Below are positions 62,178 to 64,000 of a stretch of 64,000 nt of DNA, in pieces. The notes beneath the pieces were generated by a model. The model searched no databases and was not told where the DNA came from. It saw only the letters and a program-made list of their open reading frames with translations. The position numbers and the translations under genes were made by a program. Source of the stretch: SKPH01 sp051748565 (GTDB lineage Bacteria > Bacillota > Dethiobacteria > DTU022); assembly GCA_051748565.1 (NCBI GenBank), contig JBNJHN010000002.1, forward strand, positions 1 to 64,000. Reading direction: 5' to 3'. Position 1 is the stretch's first letter. The number at the start of each line of letters is the position of its first letter.

Positions 62178-63875
62178 ATGATCCTTTTGAATCCCGGGCA
62201 GCATGTCAGGACCTATAATGATGATGATTCGCGCGATATAATGCTTAAGACTATCGATTTTTTTGAAAAGAAAGGCAAGCATCAATTAAAGGAAGACGAT
62301 CGAAACAGGGTTTGGTACGAAGATTTTCTTGAATTCATTAAAAGAAATGAAATTTTTTACAAGCTCCTGACTCCCGATAAATACGGAGAAAAAGGTTGCC
62401 GCTGGGATACCTGGCGCAATTGTGAATTTAATGAAATTCTGGCTTTTTACGGTTTACACTATTGGTACACCTGGCAGGTTTCCATTCTTGGCCTGGGCCC
62501 GATTTGGATGGGCAATAACGAGATCCAAAAGAAGCGTGCTGCCCGATTATTAAAAGAAGGAAATGTTTTTGCTTTCGGGCTCTCCGAACGTAACCATGGC
62601 GCTGATGTTTATTCCACCGAGATGAGTTTGACTCCCCTGCCCGACGGCACCTACAGGGCCAATGGCGAAAAATACTATATCGGTAACGGCAATGTTGCCG
62701 AGATGGTTTCCACTTTCGGCAAGATGGCCGACAGTGGTGAATATGTTTTCTTTACTGCCAACTACAGTCACCAGAATTATGAACTGGTTAAAAATGTTGT
62801 CAATTCCCAGTCATATGTTGCCGATTTTATCCTCCACAATTACCCGGTGTCGAAAGAAGAGATCTTTTCTGTGGGCCAGGATGCCTGGGATTCGGCGCTC
62901 AATACTGTAAATATTGGCAAATACAACCTGGGCTGGGCATCGATCGGTATTGCCACCCATGCATTTTACGAAGCTTTGAACCACGCCGCCAATCGTATTC
63001 TGTATGGTATGAGGGTAACCGATTTTCCCCATGTCAAGCAGATGTTCGTCGATGCCTATACCCGCCTGACGGCAATGAAGCTTTTTGCCCTGCGTACTTC
63101 CGACTACATGCGGGCAGCTTCACCTGAAGACAGACGTTACCTTCTGTACAACCCTACAGTGAAGATGAAGGTTACTACCCAGGGGGAAGAAGTAATCAAC
63201 CTTCTTTGGGACGTTATAGCAGCTAAAGGTTTTGAGAGGGATACCTACTTCGAAATGGCCACCCGCGATATCCGTGCCCTGCCTAAACTCGAAGGGACGG
63301 TACATGTCAACATTGCTCTCATCGTCAAATTCATGGCCAACTATTTTTTCAATCCACAGGATTATCCACCGCTGAAGACTCAGGACCGGCCGCAAAACGA
63401 TGATTTTCTCTTTAAACAGGGCCCTGCAAGGGGTCTTGGTAAAATCCGTTTTCATGATTACAATGCTGCTTTTAATCTATTTGAACTGCCGAACCTCAAA
63501 GTTTTTAAAGAGCAGACCGTCCTGCTCAAAGAATTTCTGGCCACCGCCACTCCTGATGCTAATCAGCAGAAGGATACTGATTTTCTGCTTTCACTGGGGG
63601 AAATGTTTACCCTGGTGGTTTATGGTCAGCTGATTTTGGAAAATGCGAAAATTTACAAGATAGAGGATGCAATGGTCGATCAGATATTTGATTTCATGAT
63701 ACGCGACTTCTCAAAATTCGCCCTAAACCTTTACAGCAAAGCAAGCACCAGTGATAAGCAAATGGATTACCTTCAGAAGATGATCAAAAAACCGGTCGCG
63801 GATATTGACCGGTTTAATAACGTATGGAAAGATCACGTATTTGCCCTGAAAGATGTCTATGAAATGAGTCCATAA
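62178..63875 (+). CDS. Acyl-CoA-dehydrogenase-like flavoprotein
   Basis: A 565-residue protein of the acyl-CoA dehydrogenase superfamily. The FAD-region motif is FAFGLSERNHGADVYSTE, followed by YRANGEKYYIGNGNVAEM; the C-terminal helical domain includes GMRVTDFPHVKQM and RDIRALPKLEGTVHVN. It is longer than the usual 380-residue enzymes, with an extended C-terminus, like the larger family members. ATG 62178 follows ACGGAGG. No CoA-ester pathway genes are visible in the remaining bases, so its substrate is unknown. Confidence 0.88.
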   Translation: MILLNPGQHVRTYNDDDSRDIMLKTIDFFEKKGKHQLKEDDRNRVWYEDFLEFIKRNEIFYKLLTPDKYGEKGCRWDTWRNCEFNEILAFYGLHYWYTWQVSILGLGPIWMGNNEIQKKRAARLLKEGNVFAFGLSERNHGADVYSTEMSLTPLPDGTYRANGEKYYIGNGNVAEMVSTFGKMADSGEYVFFTANYSHQNYELVKNVVNSQSYVADFILHNYPVSKEEIFSVGQDAWDSALNTVNIGKYNLGWASIGIATHAFYEALNHAANRILYGMRVTDFPHVKQMFVDAYTRLTAMKLFALRTSDYMRAASPEDRRYLLYNPTVKMKVTTQGEEVINLLWDVIAAKGFERDTYFEMATRDIRALPKLEGTVHVNIALIVKFMANYFFNPQDYPPLKTQDRPQNDDFLFKQGPARGLGKIRFHDYNAAFNLFELPNLKVFKEQTVLLKEFLATATPDANQQKDTDFLLSLGEMFTLVVYGQLILENAKIYKIEDAMVDQIFDFMIRDFSKFALNLYSKASTSDKQMDYLQKMIKKPVADIDRFNNVWKDHVFALKDVYEMSP

Positions 63876-63878
63876 ATA

Positions 63879-64000
63879 TCAGGCTTCGGGTTCCGCTAAT
63901 AGCAGTTCACTTAAGGAGCAGGGCTCTAAGCCCCGGGCGCGCAGTCCGTTGATAATGTCCGGAAGCGCGGTAATATCATTTGGAGTGAAATGCAGCAGAA
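63879..64000 (-). CDS. C-terminal end of a polysaccharide deacetylase-like protein (partial)
   Basis: The window cuts this gene; only its last 40 codons are visible, ending at TGA 63881-63879. The segment LLHFTPNDITALPDIINGLRARGL followed by SELL is typical of the C-terminal end of polysaccharide deacetylases (NodB homology). No start or catalytic residues can be seen. Confidence 0.55.
   Translation of the reverse strand, partial: LLHFTPNDITALPDIINGLRARGLEPCSLSELLLAEPEA

Overview
The window looks like a chromosomal segment from a strictly anaerobic, selenocysteine-decoding Firmicute of the Clostridia type. The signs are a PyrR-attenuated pyr operon with the PyrK/PyrD-B type dihydroorotate dehydrogenase, strong Shine-Dalgarno sites with frequent TTG and GTG starts, Gram-positive envelope proteins (LytR-CpsA-Psr, CAP-domain and lipoproteins), and oxygen-defence proteins typical of anaerobes (flavodiiron protein, rubredoxin, rubrerythrin, ferritin). 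A finer taxonomic call is not supported from sequence reading alone.

Layout. 0.3-2.4 kb: an AlkD-type DNA glycosylase and an LCP envelope protein. 2.4-8.4 kb: pyrimidine biosynthesis, with promoter, PyrR-binding leader, terminator and pyrR-B-C-K-D-F-E, lacking carAB. 8.5-16.3 kb: transglutaminase-like protein, ferric-reductase-like flavoprotein, two YtcJ-type amidohydrolases, a cupin and two unknown membrane proteins. 16.3-21.1 kb: an oversized RND exporter with a palindromic operator and a TetR gene. 21.2-26.9 kb: flavodiiron protein with cupin, SppA, Yip1 protein, a relic of a TrkA_C protein, a trypsin-like protease and a solitary RnfD-like protein. 27.0-31.3 kb: a three-subunit xanthine-dehydrogenase-family enzyme, two REP-like repeats and a DUF2284 protein. 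31.3-37.4 kb: ferritin, then an NAD-linked formate dehydrogenase cluster (NuoE-like, a small Cys-rich protein, NuoF-like, selenocysteine FdhA). 37.5-38.3 kb: two decayed AbrB-duplication membrane genes.

38.5-50.4 kb holds rhomboid, Clp-fold protease, GNAT-nitrilase fusion, ZIP transporter, DUF255 protein, HIT, CBS protein, CAP protein, YibE/F, a flavin disulfide oxidoreductase and TraB. 50.6-51.4 kb: a RAYT transposase with a REP element matching the two at 30.6 kb. 51.4-58.8 kb: RlmD, MATE, lipoprotein, glycerate kinase, a HesB/IscA-like selenoprotein that is invisible unless UGA is read as Sec, rubredoxin, a pyrimidine-dimer-glycosylase-like protein and rubrerythrin. 58.9-61.5 kb: a sulfur-handling operon (degenerate IscS, IscU, TusA with Cys-rich extension, DsrE) under a promoter with a 22-bp dyad. 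61.6-64 kb: a PNPOx-fold protein, an acyl-CoA dehydrogenase and the end of a polysaccharide deacetylase.

The most unusual items are the IscS-like protein without the PLP lysine beside a canonical IscU, the HesB-like selenoprotein 2 kb from it, the REP/RAYT pair spread over 20 kb, and an unannotated 59-residue Cys-rich protein inside the formate dehydrogenase operon.
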